Assembly: GCF_019924045.1 (NCBI RefSeq)
Contig: NZ_JAHXBN010000032.1
Span: forward strand, 78,142 to 142,141
Source of the DNA: Dyadobacter fermentans
GTDB lineage: Bacteria; Bacteroidota; Bacteroidia; Cytophagales; Spirosomataceae
DNA: 64,000 nucleotides
Direction of reading: 5' to 3'
Below are positions 63,959 to 64,000 of the stretch, piece after piece. Every line of letters begins with the position of its first letter. Position 1 is the first letter of the stretch. The position numbers and the translations under genes are program-made. The notes below the pieces were generated by a model. That model did not search any database and was not told the origin of the DNA. It was given only the letters and a program-made list of their open reading frames with translations.

Positions 63959-63983
63959 AAGAAAAATTCGCTTGCAGGGTTTT
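63949..63983 (-). terminator. Minus-strand terminator for a gene beyond the right edge
   Basis: AAAACCCCGCAAG (63949-63961) pairs with CTTGCAGGGTTTT (63971-63983), one mismatch, loop of 9 nt. On the minus strand the stem is followed by a T-rich run (GTTTTTTG). It would terminate a transcript entering from the right. The last 17 bp of the window show no further feature. Confidence 0.7.
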
Positions 63984-64000
63984 AAAATTTTGTTCCCGAA

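Overview
The window reads as chromosomal DNA of a Bacteroidota bacterium of the order Cytophagales. A Dyadobacter/Spirosoma-like genome is my best guess, from gene content and style rather than from any search. Signs are promoters of the Bacteroidota form TAnnTTTG (or TAnnTTCG) 15-60 bp before many genes, few obvious Shine-Dalgarno sequences, plug/barrel outer-membrane proteins, a PD40-OmpA protein, Uma2 proteins and a SatD-DUF3307 pair. Base composition looks close to 50% G+C. Coding density is high and no intergenic gap exceeds about 260 bp. I saw no tRNA, rRNA, CRISPR array or insertion sequence.

Layout. 1-2215 (minus): a LytTR two-component pair, cut by the left edge, and a histidine phosphatase. 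2301-4023: a hotdog thioesterase and isochorismate synthase (menaquinone branch). 4167-9798: a complete tripartite RND efflux operon (adaptor, pump, TolC). 9919-13951: a surface-sugar cluster (GT4, sugar epimerase/dehydratase, LegC-type aminotransferase, nucleotidyltransferase). 14081-17374: an outer-membrane beta-barrel protein and an S1-domain protein. 17419-17987: a PIN-domain toxin-antitoxin pair. 18051-22422 (minus): two amidohydrolase genes holding three modules. 22540-24764: a small conserved protein, SatD and DUF3307 genes behind a four-copy operator array, and a Spy-like periplasmic protein. 24835-38029 (minus): mostly housekeeping genes (prfC, ppa, a GT2, yfiC, RNase H, pepT, a MazG-like protein, MarC, a Nudix-type regulator, a class V aminotransferase, dapA, ligA). 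38200-42840: Uma2, rpe, a DUF4038 protein and a PD40-OmpA protein.

42900-56059 is the most unusual block. A GT39 gene is followed by a tightly packed operon in which the two halves of a split transketolase bracket a single protein fusing a sugar-nucleotide epimerase/dehydratase to a polyprenyl-phosphate glycosyltransferase. Downstream are a GT-C-like membrane protein, an OafA-type acyltransferase, a second GT2, a large unrecognised extracytoplasmic protein and an AlgX/AlgJ-like SGNH protein. I infer a pathway that makes an unusual sugar, loads it on a lipid carrier and builds an acylated envelope glycan.

56056-64000 holds an antiporter, a lipase, an M14 peptidase, a barrel protein, a DEAD-box helicase with a long leader, a rhodanese, dapF, and a dense cluster of hairpins at the right edge.

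Non-coding signals that stand out: (i) the element GCATTAAAC-N18-TCTAA with identical spacing before the RND operon, the outer-membrane barrel gene and the Spy-like gene, suggesting one ECF-sigma envelope-stress regulon; (ii) four 18-bp operators at 29-30 bp spacing before satD; (iii) TGAC boxes phased at 10 bp in the 3' regions of pepT and dapA; (iv) a palindrome with 28-bp arms near the right end that duplicates half of a terminator.
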